Shown here: positions 7,927 through 15,594 of the stretch, piece after piece
Layout of the letters: each line of letters starts with the position of its first letter
How positions within the stretch are numbered: position 1 is the stretch's first letter
Assembly (NCBI GenBank): GCA_910575585.1
Contig: CAJTGF010000061.1
Coordinates: forward strand, 1,153 to 33,663
DNA from: Clostridiaceae bacterium
GTDB taxonomy: Bacteria > Bacillota > Clostridia > Lachnospirales > Lachnospiraceae
Length of the DNA stretch: 32,511 nucleotides
Direction: 5' to 3'
Translations under genes and position numbers: made by a program
The notes under the pieces: generated by a model
Database searches by the model: none
What the model was told of the DNA's origin: nothing
The model's input: the letters and a program-made list of their open reading frames with translations, nothing else

Positions 7927-8958
7927 TTATGGATGCACCACCACTTTGATAGACTCCGCGCTCATCTGCATATGGATCGCCTCGTCCATATGCTCCAGGT
8001 CATAGGTGTGGGTAATCAGTTTTTTAAGCTCCAGCCTGCCGCTGTTGATCAGGTTCACCGCCCGCTGATGGGTATTGGGATTGATCATGGAACCTACGAT
8101 GCGCAGCTCCTTCTTGTACACGTCAAACAGCGGAAGGGGAACCGCAGCATCCACTGCCGGCACGGAGAACAGCAGAATCGTGGCCCCAAAGCCCGCCGCC
8201 GAAAATGCCTGCTCCACCGCAAAAGGCTTTCCCACGCACTCGATGACCACGTCGACTCCGTCTCTGCCGCAGATCTCCTTAAGACGCCCCGGCACATCTT
8301 CATGGATGGGGTCAATGACGGCGTCCGCTCCCACCTCCATGCCGATCTTCTGCCGCATCGCAACAGGCTCGCTTAAGATGACCGTGGAAGCGCCGCAGAT
8401 ACGGGCCATCTGCACCATCATCAGACCGATGGTCCCGCCGCCGATAACAAGGACCGTGTCTCCCGACCGGATCCCTGCCTGATCAATGCCGTGGACCACG
8501 CAGGCCAGGGGCTCCGCCATGGCCGCCTCGTCAAAGGAAATATCCTCCCGAACCTTAAAGCACTGCGTCTCCGGACATACGGAATATTCCGCAAAGCCTC
8601 CGTTTACGTTGACTCCCAGGGCGAAGAGATGCTCACACTCCTGCTTTTTGCCCATGCGGCAGGGCATGCACTGATCGCAGTACATATTGGGGTCCAGAGC
8701 CACATGATCCCCGGGCTTTACGGCGGTCACTTCCTCCCCCACCTTCTCCACCACGCCGGCAAATTCATGGCCCAGGACCACAGGAGGCGTCACCTTCGCC
8801 GATCCTTCCTCCCCATGGTAGATATGCACATCCGTGCCGCAGATCCCGCATGCCCTATTGCGCACCAGCACATCCTTTGGCCCCAGGGGACCAAAGGTCA
8901 TGTCACGTACCTCAAATTTGGGATCTTTATCCGCGCCTACAAAAAAACTTCCTTTCAT
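7927..8958 (-). CDS. Zinc-dependent medium-chain alcohol/polyol dehydrogenase
   Basis: A 343-residue zinc MDR dehydrogenase. The catalytic zinc site is set by Cys37-Gly-Ile-Cys-Gly-Thr-Asp and GHEF (near residue 62); the structural zinc lobe has four cysteines in CDQCMPCRMGKKQEC. The NAD(P)-binding turn is GGGTIG (near residue 173). It resembles sorbitol and threonine dehydrogenases; the substrate cannot be read from sequence. By context it could take the place of E. coli GldA and interconvert hydroxyacetone and 1,2-propanediol, or oxidise an anhydro-polyol before phosphorylation; both are inference. AGGAGAGG precedes the start. It follows a small helical protein gene by 26 bp and ends at a strong terminator. 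Confidence 0.9.
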   Translation of the reverse strand: MKGSFFVGADKDPKFEVRDMTFGPLGPKDVLVRNRACGICGTDVHIYHGEEGSAKVTPPVVLGHEFAGVVEKVGEEVTAVKPGDHVALDPNMYCDQCMPCRMGKKQECEHLFALGVNVNGGFAEYSVCPETQCFKVREDISFDEAAMAEPLACVVHGIDQAGIRSGDTVLVIGGGTIGLMMVQMARICGASTVILSEPVAMRQKIGMEVGADAVIDPIHEDVPGRLKEICGRDGVDVVIECVGKPFAVEQAFSAAGFGATILLFSVPAVDAAVPLPLFDVYKKELRIVGSMINPNTHQRAVNLINSGRLELKKLITHTYDLEHMDEAIHMQMSAESIKVVVHP

Positions 8959-8984
8959 ATCTCTGCCTCTCCTTTTCCAAATGA

Positions 8985-9176
8985 CTATTCTTTGATTTCA
9001 TCAATATCCGTCAGATTAACGCCTAACGAATTTAAAAGCACTTTTAAAGATTTATAATCTTTCTTTAACCCCTCATAGGTCTCAACCGCATGTTCCTTTT
9101 TGGCATTCCTCATATGGGACTGCACTTTTTGAAACTCATGAACAGCCCTCTCGATGATCTCTCCATTGCTCGGCAT
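8985..9176 (-). CDS. Small helical protein, 63 aa, unknown function
   Basis: A 63-residue charged protein with no cysteine and no membrane segment, predicted to be nearly all helix (EIIERAVHEFQKVQSHMRN, then EHAVETYEGLKKDYKSLK) and rich in Lys and Glu. A strong GGAGGT site 6-7 bases before the ATG and the tight 26-bp link to the dehydrogenase gene support it as real. I do not recognise the family. A small partner or regulator of the dehydrogenase is possible but unsupported. Confidence 0.65.
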   Translation of the reverse strand: MPSNGEIIERAVHEFQKVQSHMRNAKKEHAVETYEGLKKDYKSLKVLLNSLGVNLTDIDEIKE

Positions 9177-9223
9177 CTTCTACCTCCAATCTCACAGTCA
9201 TTTCCTCAGTTACCTTTCGTTTA

Positions 9224-9251
9224 AGTATATCATGATGAAAATACAAAGTCT
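9224..9251 (-). promoter_or_regulatory. Probable promoter of the 63-aa protein/dehydrogenase operon
   Basis: On the minus strand TGATATACT forms an extended -10 element (TATACT at 9229-9224). The -35 region is weak. A TTTCGTTTAA stretch just downstream (plus-strand 9216-9225) resembles DeoR half-sites, but this is a loose similarity. Confidence 0.4.
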
Positions 9252-9273
9252 ATGATAACCATCTATTTTTTCA

Positions 9274-9457
9274 TGATGTTGGGGTCAAAAGTTTTTCTGA
9301 CCCCTGATGCCTACGGATTGCACCGCATTTCATGCTCCCGCAATCCGAAAAACATTTAAAATCCGCCCTATCGGGCTACGTTTTCATGTTTTTTCGGGTT
9401 CCAAAGTCATGTATTGACATGCAACATGTCATACATGACCTTTTGACCCTGGCATCA
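9274..9457. mobile_element. MITE-like structured element with imperfect terminal inverted repeats
   Basis: TGATGTTGGGGTCAAAAG (9274-9291) and CTTTTGACCCTGGCATCA (9440-9457) are inverted ends with three mismatches around 184 bp. Inside are three more inverted pairs: GGGGTCA/TGACCCC (9281-9304), CGGATTGC/GCAATCCG (9314-9347) and a near-perfect 15-16 bp pair at 9407-9440. No transposase is encoded. The layout suggests a non-autonomous transposable element or a structured RNA repeat. Confidence 0.5.
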
Positions 9458-9458
9458 T

Positions 9459-9501
9459 TTTCATGAAAATAAGGCTGCGCCGTTTCCACCGGCGCAGCCT
9501 T
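9459..9501 (-). terminator. Rho-independent terminator of the first flavoprotein gene
   Basis: AAGGCTGCGCC (9471-9481) and GGCGCAGCCTT (9491-9501) form a perfect 11-bp stem. Reading the minus strand it is followed by ATTTTCATG. It lies about 28 bp after the stop codon at 9530. Confidence 0.75.
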
Positions 9502-9529
9502 ATCCTGATCACACTTTCTTATTTTCAAG

Positions 9530-11563
9530 CTAATTTCCTGCCTTGGCCTGATCCAGACACAGTCTCACGGCCTCTTTCACCCGGTCGCTGGTCAAAGTCG
9601 CCCCGGTCACTCCGTCCACATCCGGGCTGCCTGCCTCCACAATGGCCGCCGGAACCTTCTCCAGCGCCGGGCCGGCGATGTTTTCCGTCTCCTGGTTGCT
9701 GACCACGATCACCTGGGCGATCTTGCCGCCCTCCACAACCACCTGAACCACCATATCGCCGCTTTGTCCGTCTACGGCAGCCTCATAGGAGCCGTCCTTG
9801 ATGCCGGTCATATCATACCCTTCTTTGGCAGCAGCCTCCTTCTCAAACAGCTCTTCTTTCAGCACAAAGGACGCTGCCTTCACCGGCTGGCCCTGTGCCA
9901 GATCCATGTTCACCACGTTCCGCCCTGTGATCCGTCCAAATGCCACAGGCCCCATAACTCCGGTGCCGCCGGACACGAACTTGCCCCAGATGCCGCCTAC
10001 CACTTCACCGGCAGCGTACAGTCCCGGAATCGCGTTTCCGCTTTCATCCACTACCTGCATATCCTTGTTCACCGAAACGCCGCCCAGGGTCATGACCACC
10101 AGAGCCTTAATGGGAACCGCGTAGTACTTGTCCCCCTCAATCTTGTTCACTGCCAGGCTGTAAGCCGTAACCGTACCGCTAAGATCACGGCCAAATTCGT
10201 CGGTCCCACCGGCTTCCACAGCGGCGTTATAGGTATTCACGGTCTCCACCAGGGCATCTTTTGGCACGCCGATGATATCCGCCAGCTCCTCTAAAGAGTC
10301 GGCTGACTGGATCAGCTTGTGACCTATGCCGTCCTCCGGCTCATAGTAGTAGTCCCACATAAACGCGCCTTTTCCCGCCTTTAGATCCTCAATGATCTTG
10401 TCCGTGAAGATATTGTACTGCACGGCGTTTGTCTGCTCCTCCAGGGCGGTCTCCCTGGGTACCACCTCGTCCAAAGTCTCGTTGATAAACCGCTTGCCCT
10501 CCTGGTTCACATAGATGCCGCCGGCCTTCCACATGTACACGTCGCCGATGGCTCCCTTGCCTTCGCTGTACTCCAGGCCCATGGGGAATGTGGGGATATA
10601 GGACAGCTTCTCCTCTTCCACCTTGGCTCCCACGTTCTGCATGATGCGGATCCCCTTGCCATCCGCGCTGTCTGCGCCGCCTACCAGATATTTATCCCCA
10701 TGCTTGGCATACTCGCCCATCATCTTGGGGTTGCCAGAATACCCGCCGGTAGCCATGACGATGCCCTTCTTCGCATTGTAGCACACCGTCTCCTTGGTAT
10801 CGCTGTTATAGCCTACGGCAGTCAGCACCTGCCCCTTGTCATTGCCCAAAAGCTCTGTGACTTCCGTGTAATAATCAATGGAAATATTGTCATACTTGGC
10901 CGCTTCCTTGTCCAGGATCTCGTGGACCGCCGACTTGTATTTGGTGGGGTCCATGGCCTTTGGCTTATAGGTTCTCTGGACAGAGTACAGCTGATGCTCC
11001 GGGGCGAAGACGCTCTTTAACCCGTTCTGCTCGGAAAATGTGTACTCGCTCAAACCGTGATCCCACAGCCACTGTATGGCATCCACATCCTCGTCCACAT
11101 AGATCTCGATCAGCTCCCGATCCCCCAGCTGGGCCCCGTTGGACAGAATATCTTCAATATAGGACTCCTTGGTGTCCTCAATGCCGTCCAGTTCCTGAAT
11201 AATGGTCTCGGCCCCGGACATGGAACCGCTGGTAAAGTTTAGGGAACCGCCTGTCTTTGCCAGTTTCTCCACGATAATAACGCTCTCTGCTCCCTCGTCC
11301 GCCGCCGCGATGGCCGCTGCCAGACCTGCTCCGCCTGCGCCCACGATCACCACGTCCGCCCCTTTCACCTGGTCAAATGCCTGGCTTAGCTGCTCCTCCT
11401 CTTTTTCTGTCTCCTGGGTTGTCTCCTTGGCTGTATCTTCCTTTGTGGTCTCCTGTGTCTCGGTCTGGGCCGCCTCTGTCGTCTCCTGGGCCGTGTTCCC
11501 CTGGGAACATCCCGCCAGGATCATGGACATTGCCAGAACCAATGCTGTGGCGCGTTTCTTCAT
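9530..11563 (-). CDS. Secreted FAD/FMN reductase lipoprotein, FMN domain at C-terminus
   Basis: A 677-residue lipoprotein: signal peptide with lipobox LAGC (Cys19), a Thr/Glu-rich linker to about residue 65, then an FAD-binding fumarate-reductase-like domain (GAGGAGLAAAIAA near residue 77; GLYAAGEVVGG near 530). The C-terminal FMN-binding domain (about 590-677) carries the ApbE flavinylation motif DGVTGAT, with Thr656 as the expected FMN site. It would take electrons outside the membrane through covalent FMN and reduce an organic acceptor. The fumarate-binding residues are not conserved: the usual HHTMGG reads VMTLGG, and the usual GxNRLGGNA reads GKFVSGGTG, so fumarate is unlikely. AAAGGAGG precedes the start. 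A 33-bp palindrome lies in its predicted leader. Confidence 0.88.
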   Translation of the reverse strand: MKKRATALVLAMSMILAGCSQGNTAQETTEAAQTETQETTKEDTAKETTQETEKEEEQLSQAFDQVKGADVVIVGAGGAGLAAAIAAADEGAESVIIVEKLAKTGGSLNFTSGSMSGAETIIQELDGIEDTKESYIEDILSNGAQLGDRELIEIYVDEDVDAIQWLWDHGLSEYTFSEQNGLKSVFAPEHQLYSVQRTYKPKAMDPTKYKSAVHEILDKEAAKYDNISIDYYTEVTELLGNDKGQVLTAVGYNSDTKETVCYNAKKGIVMATGGYSGNPKMMGEYAKHGDKYLVGGADSADGKGIRIMQNVGAKVEEEKLSYIPTFPMGLEYSEGKGAIGDVYMWKAGGIYVNQEGKRFINETLDEVVPRETALEEQTNAVQYNIFTDKIIEDLKAGKGAFMWDYYYEPEDGIGHKLIQSADSLEELADIIGVPKDALVETVNTYNAAVEAGGTDEFGRDLSGTVTAYSLAVNKIEGDKYYAVPIKALVVMTLGGVSVNKDMQVVDESGNAIPGLYAAGEVVGGIWGKFVSGGTGVMGPVAFGRITGRNVVNMDLAQGQPVKAASFVLKEELFEKEAAAKEGYDMTGIKDGSYEAAVDGQSGDMVVQVVVEGGKIAQVIVVSNQETENIAGPALEKVPAAIVEAGSPDVDGVTGATLTSDRVKEAVRLCLDQAKAGN

Positions 11564-11608
11564 AAACCGAATCCTCCTTTGTTTTCATGGAATACCTCGT
11601 TGATTTTT

Positions 11609-11641
11609 CGTAACAGTTCAAGGGTTATCTGAACTGTTACG
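11609..11641. repeat. 33-bp palindromic repeat, copy 2
   Basis: CGTAACAGTTCA (11609-11620) and TGAACTGTTACG (11630-11641) are perfect inverted arms around the same 9-base loop as the copy at 423-455, in the other orientation. Here it sits between the probable -10 element (11666-11671) and the flavoprotein start, so it would be transcribed in the leader. Confidence 0.7.
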
Positions 11642-11665
11642 CTTTTTCCATATCAGGTTGCTTTT

Positions 11666-11694
11666 ATTATAACTTTCCTGTAAAATAATGACAT
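11666..11694 (-). promoter_or_regulatory. Probable promoter of the first flavoprotein gene
   Basis: On the minus strand a perfect TATAAT lies at 11671-11666. The -35 region 17 bases upstream is poor (ATGTCA), so an activator may be needed. The divergent AraC-type regulator at 12525 is a candidate, from position only. Confidence 0.4.
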
Positions 11695-11936
11695 ACATAT
11701 TTCCGCACTGTTTCTGTCAAAATCATACATTGCACGTTTCCAGCCGTTTCTCATGTTTGGAGCTTGCCTGAAAAATTATTTCTGCAGGCATCCTAATCTG
11801 GATAAAGGAAAAATTTAAATTCGCCATATTGCTGTATAACTGAGGCGGCGTAGTCGCAGGCCGAAGAGAGAGGCGGGAAGACTAACAGATGCAAGTGGCG
11901 ATAAACAGAGTACCAAAATAAAACTCCCGTTGTATA

Positions 11937-12065
11937 ATAGGTGGAGGTCTGGCAAACCGCACGAAATATGGGAGAAAAGTAATATTTGAGAATTTGAGGC
12001 GTGAAGTAGGCGAAGTCATCAGCAAAGTGCGCAAGATGAAAGGATTCTCGGGGCCTACTGTGTAA
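11937..12065 (+). pseudogene. IS200/IS605-type TnpA fragment (internal part)
   Basis: A 42-codon frame ending in TAA reads KYGRKVIFENLRREVGEVIS followed by KVRKMKG. This matches the region of TnpA (Y1 transposase) that follows the KYRRxV motif, near residues 20-50 of the roughly 150-residue protein. No start codon precedes it and neither the HUH motif nor the catalytic tyrosine region is present, so it is a relic. Assignment rests on motif memory alone. Confidence 0.4.
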
Positions 12066-12156
12066 ATATCTTTATCATAGCTAAAGGAAACCGTTCTCTC
12101 ATTGGTCAGAGACAACATCCAGCCAGCATACATTTAAGCCGGCGAATCCTGCTTTT

Positions 12157-12311
12157 GCCCGTGAGAATCCGTCTGCTGTCCGGGTGAATATATGCCATGG
12201 AGATGAGACCCAAGAAAACAGGAGGGCCTAACCCCGAGTGGTTTCTGCTTTAGGGGCTCATCGGAATGTTTGGCATATCTGAACCCGGACAGCAGACGGA
12301 TTCTCACGGGC
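12157..12311. repeat. 155-bp foldback with 40-bp inverted arms
   Basis: Positions 12157-12196 and 12272-12311 are inverted copies over 40 bp with three mismatches. The 75-bp centre contains further pairing (GATGAG at 12202-12207 with CTCATC near 12257-12262, continued by CCC/GGG). The structure ends about 213 bp before the araC start. It could be a non-autonomous element, an insertion-sequence remnant or a structured RNA. Confidence 0.65.
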
Positions 12312-12524
12312 TCACCACAGCATCGCCGTACTCAACTAAATAAGCAGTTATCTTTTCACTACAAAGTCGAAACAGCGTCCCCTATCAGAAACACCTTAAG
12401 CGAGCAAATCCCGGCCAGCGAATATCTGCCTTCCCTCCCGGGCTCCGCCACAATCCCCCGCCCATTGCTCACTCAACAAATCCCTCAAAAGCATGACAAC
12501 CACCCACAGAAAGGAAAAAACTCT

Positions 12525-13412
12525 ATGCCATCCAACGCCAATTTCAGCCGCCTTACCCCCCTGACGGAAGACGCCCTGTCCCGGCAGCTGAAGGAATACC
12601 AGCTGACCCTGACCTCCCTGGGGCATTTTACAGCCCGCAGGCTTACCTCCATTGCCAACACCTCCCTGCCTTACCACCGGATCTGCTACATTACAGGAAG
12701 CCCGATCCGCTACACCATACACGGGACGGACATGATCCTGGAGCAGGGCGACGTACTGTACACGCCTCCCAACACCATCTACAGCGCCAGCAGCGCGCGG
12801 CCCGGCTCCCCGCCCGGATTCCTGTTTCTCTATTTCACGGTACGGCCCATCCACAGGGAGCAGGCGTTTGTCCAAATGATGGAGACCTCCGGGAAGATCC
12901 GCGTCTTCCACGCCCTGCGCTCCCCCATAGAATTTTATTTCCACACCATAATGGAAGAGTATGAGAAACTGCGCCCCGGCTATTATCAAAAGATACACAG
13001 CTATCTGACGCTCATTGTCATGGAGCTTTTGCGGCGAAAAGATTTCGTCAAAACGGCCCCTGCCGCCTCCGTCCATCTGCCCCGGACGGAACTTTTGCTG
13101 AACAAAGCCGTCAGCTATATTCTGGCCAACATAAAAACCCCTCTGCGGGTCAGCCAGATCAGCCATGCCTGCGGAGTCAGTGAAAGCTACCTGTACCGGA
13201 TCTTCTCCTCCCAGCTGAATATGTCCCCAAAAGACTATATTTTCAGCTGCAAGATGGAGTATGCCGGAAATCTTTTAAAAGAACAGACCATGACTGTCAC
13301 GCAGATCGCCCAGGAACTGGGGTTTGCCAATGCCAATCATTTTTCCAATGCCTTTTTTAAGCATACCGGTGTAAGGCCGTCCCAGTATCCGGCCCATGGA
13401 GAACACACATAA
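12525..13412 (+). CDS. AraC-family transcriptional regulator
   Basis: A 295-residue AraC/XylS regulator: an N-terminal cupin-like effector domain (residues 25-110; ILEQGDVLYTPPNTIY is the barrel turn) and a C-terminal double helix-turn-helix (about 195-290; VSQISHACGVSESYLYRIF, then VTQIAQELGFANANHFSNAF and PSQYP). The open frame extends up to 12270, but that part lies in the 155-bp foldback and has no ribosome site; GAAAGGA a few bases before 12525 supports the later start. It is divergent from the first flavoprotein gene and convergent with the second, so it may activate either one. Confidence 0.88.
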   Translation: MPSNANFSRLTPLTEDALSRQLKEYQLTLTSLGHFTARRLTSIANTSLPYHRICYITGSPIRYTIHGTDMILEQGDVLYTPPNTIYSASSARPGSPPGFLFLYFTVRPIHREQAFVQMMETSGKIRVFHALRSPIEFYFHTIMEEYEKLRPGYYQKIHSYLTLIVMELLRRKDFVKTAPAASVHLPRTELLLNKAVSYILANIKTPLRVSQISHACGVSESYLYRIFSSQLNMSPKDYIFSCKMEYAGNLLKEQTMTVTQIAQELGFANANHFSNAFFKHTGVRPSQYPAHGEHT

Positions 13413-13427
13413 CTTCACTTGCCTCAC

Positions 13428-13470
13428 AAAAAACAGAGGACATTCCCAAAACAGGAATGTCCTCTGCCCC
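13428..13470. terminator. Bidirectional terminator between araC and the second flavoprotein gene
   Basis: CAGAGGACATTCC (13434-13446) and GGAATGTCCTCTG (13454-13466) form a perfect 13-bp stem. The minus-strand side continues into six T residues (13433-13428), and the plus-strand side into CCCCCTTTT. It serves both convergent genes. Confidence 0.85.
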
Positions 13471-13505
13471 CTTTTAAGTCCTATATACCAGTAAATCCCT
13501 ATCCC

Positions 13506-15404
13506 TTATCTCGTATACCCAGACGCGCTCTTGCCTGCGATACGTCCGAATACCACGGTATCGGTCAGAGCGTTGCCGCCCAGACGGTTGCTTCCGTGGA
13601 TCCCGCCGGTCACCTCGCCTGCCGCGTACAGACCTGGGATTGCGTTGCCGTCCTTATCAAGAACCTCGGTATTCTTGTTGATCTTCACGCCGCCCATGGT
13701 GTGATGAACCGTAGGAACACGCTCGCCTGCGTAGTACGGCGGGTTGTTGATACCGTTGTTGACCTTGTCCGTATCGGTAAACAGCACACGGCCGAACTCG
13801 TCTTCTTTGCCTTCCAGGTCGCCGCCCAGGCAGTGACGGTTGTACTCTTCCACAGCCTTCACCAGGTTTTCAGCCGGAACGTTGATCTGCTCTGCCAGCT
13901 CCTCAAGGGTATCTGCCTTGTAAGCGCGGCCTGCAGCCACCAGATCGCTCATCTTCTCGTTGAAGTTGTTCACTTCGTCCCCTGTGGGGTAAGTATCGCT
14001 GTCCATAACAATGTACATGGTAGTATCTGTCTGATCAAACAGTCCCAGGGTCATCTCATCCCGGCGTCCGCCTTCGTTGACAAACCGGTTGCCCTCTTTA
14101 TTTACAAAGATACGGCTCTCCACGGCATGCTCGATGTTGCCGGAAAGGCTTCCGGTCTTAGGATCGCCCAGAGGAAGCATCTGGATATTGCCCATCTGCA
14201 CCAGATCCGCGCCAATGGCCTCTGCCATAAGGATGCCGTCGCCGGTAATGGCCGGTGTGTTGGTAGACGGGATGGAATCATCCAGAGTAGGCCATAACTT
14301 GGTCTCCGCGTTGTACTTCTCACGCATCTCCACATTCTGTCCGAAACCGCCGGTAGCCAAAACTACGCCGTTGTTAGCCTTTACCGTTACCTTATTACCA
14401 GTCTCTCCGGTACACGCAACGCCTACTACCACGCCGTCTTCCACGATAAAGCTGTCTGCCTTGGTGTTGTACTTCATGGTAATGCCGTCGTTGGAATCCA
14501 TATATGCCTGATAGGTCTTAAAGAAGCCGGATCCTTCCGGTTCCACAGGCTTGTGAGCTCTCTCATACATACCGCCTGTTACGGTAAATACACCTGGCTG
14601 GAACTCCATGCCCAGGCTCTTAAGCCACTCAACGCCGTCCCATGCATTCTCAACCAGGATGCGCACCAGCTCCGGATCGCCCTGCTTGTCGCCGCCGTTG
14701 AAGGTCTGCTCATAGTGGAAATCCACACTGTCGTTTCTTGCCAGAGCGGTCTCGCTGCCGTCGTCAACGGCGTTCAGCGCGCCGCCTGCCAAAGCGGTGT
14801 TGCCGCCCATGTTGCCTGTCTTCTCAATAACGATAACGCTCTTGCCTTCCTGGCTGGCTGTCACTGCCGCCGCCATACCTGCGCCGCCTGCGCCGATAAC
14901 AACTACATCCGCGGTCAGCTCTTCATCCTCAGCCACTACAACCTCAGGCTTGATCTCCTTAAGTGCAGCCACGTCTCCGCCTGCCTGCTCCACACAGTTG
15001 GCAACGCCTTCCAGGATGGCGGTGCTGGTCAGAGTCGCCCCTGCCACCGCGTCGATGCCAAGTCCCTGAAGCTCGATGATCTGTCCCGGCAGAGAATCAC
15101 ATACCGGCTCGCCGATCCCCGGAGTCTCCTCATGGTCCAGCTCAATGGCTGTGATGCCGTTGGCGTCAAAGGTGACGTTAACGGTCATCTCTTTCATGCC
15201 GGTCACCGTGGCGCTGTAGGTGCCTGGGGTGTACGCCCCTGCCTCTGCTGCTTCTGTTTCGGTTTCTGCCGCTGTGGTGGTCTCCGCCGCCGTAGTAGTC
15301 TCAGGCGCGGAAGTATCAGCCGGCTGACTCTGGCAGGCGGTCATGGAACCGGCCAGGGCAGCTGCCATCATAAGGGCAGCCAAACGCTTGTAACTTTTTT
15401 TCAT
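13506..15404 (-). CDS. Secreted FAD/FMN fumarate-reductase-like lipoprotein, FMN domain at N-terminus
   Basis: A 632-residue lipoprotein (lipobox ending MTAC, Cys24; Thr-rich linker to about residue 55). The FMN-binding domain comes first (57-140) with the flavinylation motif DAVAGAT (Thr124), followed by the FAD/substrate domain (GAGGAGMAAA from residue 171). It keeps the residues expected for dicarboxylate binding and proton delivery in fumarate reductases: FVNEGGRRDE, HHTMGGV and GGIHGSNRLGGNA. An extracytoplasmic reductase of fumarate or a related enoate, used as a terminal electron sink, is therefore likely; the acceptor itself is not proven. It has its own promoter (15468-15496) with a 21-bp palindrome just downstream, next to a convergently placed tetR gene reading the same way. 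Confidence 0.9.
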   Translation of the reverse strand: MKKSYKRLAALMMAAALAGSMTACQSQPADTSAPETTTAAETTTAAETETEAAEAGAYTPGTYSATVTGMKEMTVNVTFDANGITAIELDHEETPGIGEPVCDSLPGQIIELQGLGIDAVAGATLTSTAILEGVANCVEQAGGDVAALKEIKPEVVVAEDEELTADVVVIGAGGAGMAAAVTASQEGKSVIVIEKTGNMGGNTALAGGALNAVDDGSETALARNDSVDFHYEQTFNGGDKQGDPELVRILVENAWDGVEWLKSLGMEFQPGVFTVTGGMYERAHKPVEPEGSGFFKTYQAYMDSNDGITMKYNTKADSFIVEDGVVVGVACTGETGNKVTVKANNGVVLATGGFGQNVEMREKYNAETKLWPTLDDSIPSTNTPAITGDGILMAEAIGADLVQMGNIQMLPLGDPKTGSLSGNIEHAVESRIFVNKEGNRFVNEGGRRDEMTLGLFDQTDTTMYIVMDSDTYPTGDEVNNFNEKMSDLVAAGRAYKADTLEELAEQINVPAENLVKAVEEYNRHCLGGDLEGKEDEFGRVLFTDTDKVNNGINNPPYYAGERVPTVHHTMGGVKINKNTEVLDKDGNAIPGLYAAGEVTGGIHGSNRLGGNALTDTVVFGRIAGKSASGYTR

Positions 15405-15440
15405 GCTTTCATCTCTCCCTTTTATTTTTATGCATGATTT

Positions 15441-15461
15441 AAGGTTAACACTGTTAACCTT
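15441..15461. promoter_or_regulatory. 21-bp perfect palindrome, putative TetR operator
   Basis: AAGGTTAACA (15441-15450), a central C, and TGTTAACCTT (15452-15461) make a perfect palindrome. It begins a few bases downstream of the predicted start of transcription of the second flavoprotein gene, an ideal repressor position. The TetR protein encoded immediately upstream (15595-16188) is the natural candidate; binding is inferred. Confidence 0.7.
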
Positions 15462-15467
15462 GACAAA

Positions 15468-15496
15468 ATCTTATCACTTCTTTTGGCTTTATGCAA
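15468..15496 (-). promoter_or_regulatory. Promoter of the second flavoprotein gene
   Basis: On the minus strand TTGCAT (15496-15491) and TAAGAT (15473-15468) are 17 bases apart, followed at once by the 21-bp palindrome. Confidence 0.6.
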
Positions 15497-15532
15497 GTAC
15501 TTTTTTACAAATTTTACAGCAGATATCCATTG

Positions 15533-15567
15533 AAAAAGCCTTCGCGGTTTGGCCCGCCAAGGCTTTT
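15533..15567 (-). terminator. Terminator of the tetR gene
   Basis: AAAAGCCTT (15534-15542) pairs with AAGGCTTTT (15559-15567), with further G/C pairing in the loop. On the minus strand the stem runs into TTTTTC. It lies about 28 bp after the stop codon. Confidence 0.65.
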
Positions 15568-15594
15568 CTTTCTTTTCTCCCATATGCAATCATT

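Larger units (their letters stand above)
9177..9529. other. Intergenic stretch with structured repeat
   Basis: No gene is visible between the 63-aa protein and the first flavoprotein. The stretch holds the leftward promoter (9224-9251), a MITE-like structured element (9274-9457) and the terminator of the flavoprotein gene (9459-9501). Confidence 0.6.
11672..12524. other. Long intergenic stretch between the flavoprotein and araC genes
   Basis: About 850 bp without an intact gene. It holds a fragment of an IS200/IS605-type transposase frame (11937-12065) and a 155-bp foldback (12157-12311). The 83-codon minus-strand frame at 11882-12133 is the complement of the transposase fragment and looks spurious. 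The remaining stretches (11695-11930, 12312-12500) show no recognisable feature. Confidence 0.5.

Noticed and set aside
12270-12524. N-terminal extension of the AraC regulator
   Set aside because: It lies partly in the 155-bp foldback, has no ribosome site and no match to AraC domains; the ATG at 12525 has a site and gives a normal length.
13419-14297. 292-codon plus-strand open frame
   Set aside because: Antisense to the second flavoprotein and starts within the bidirectional terminator.
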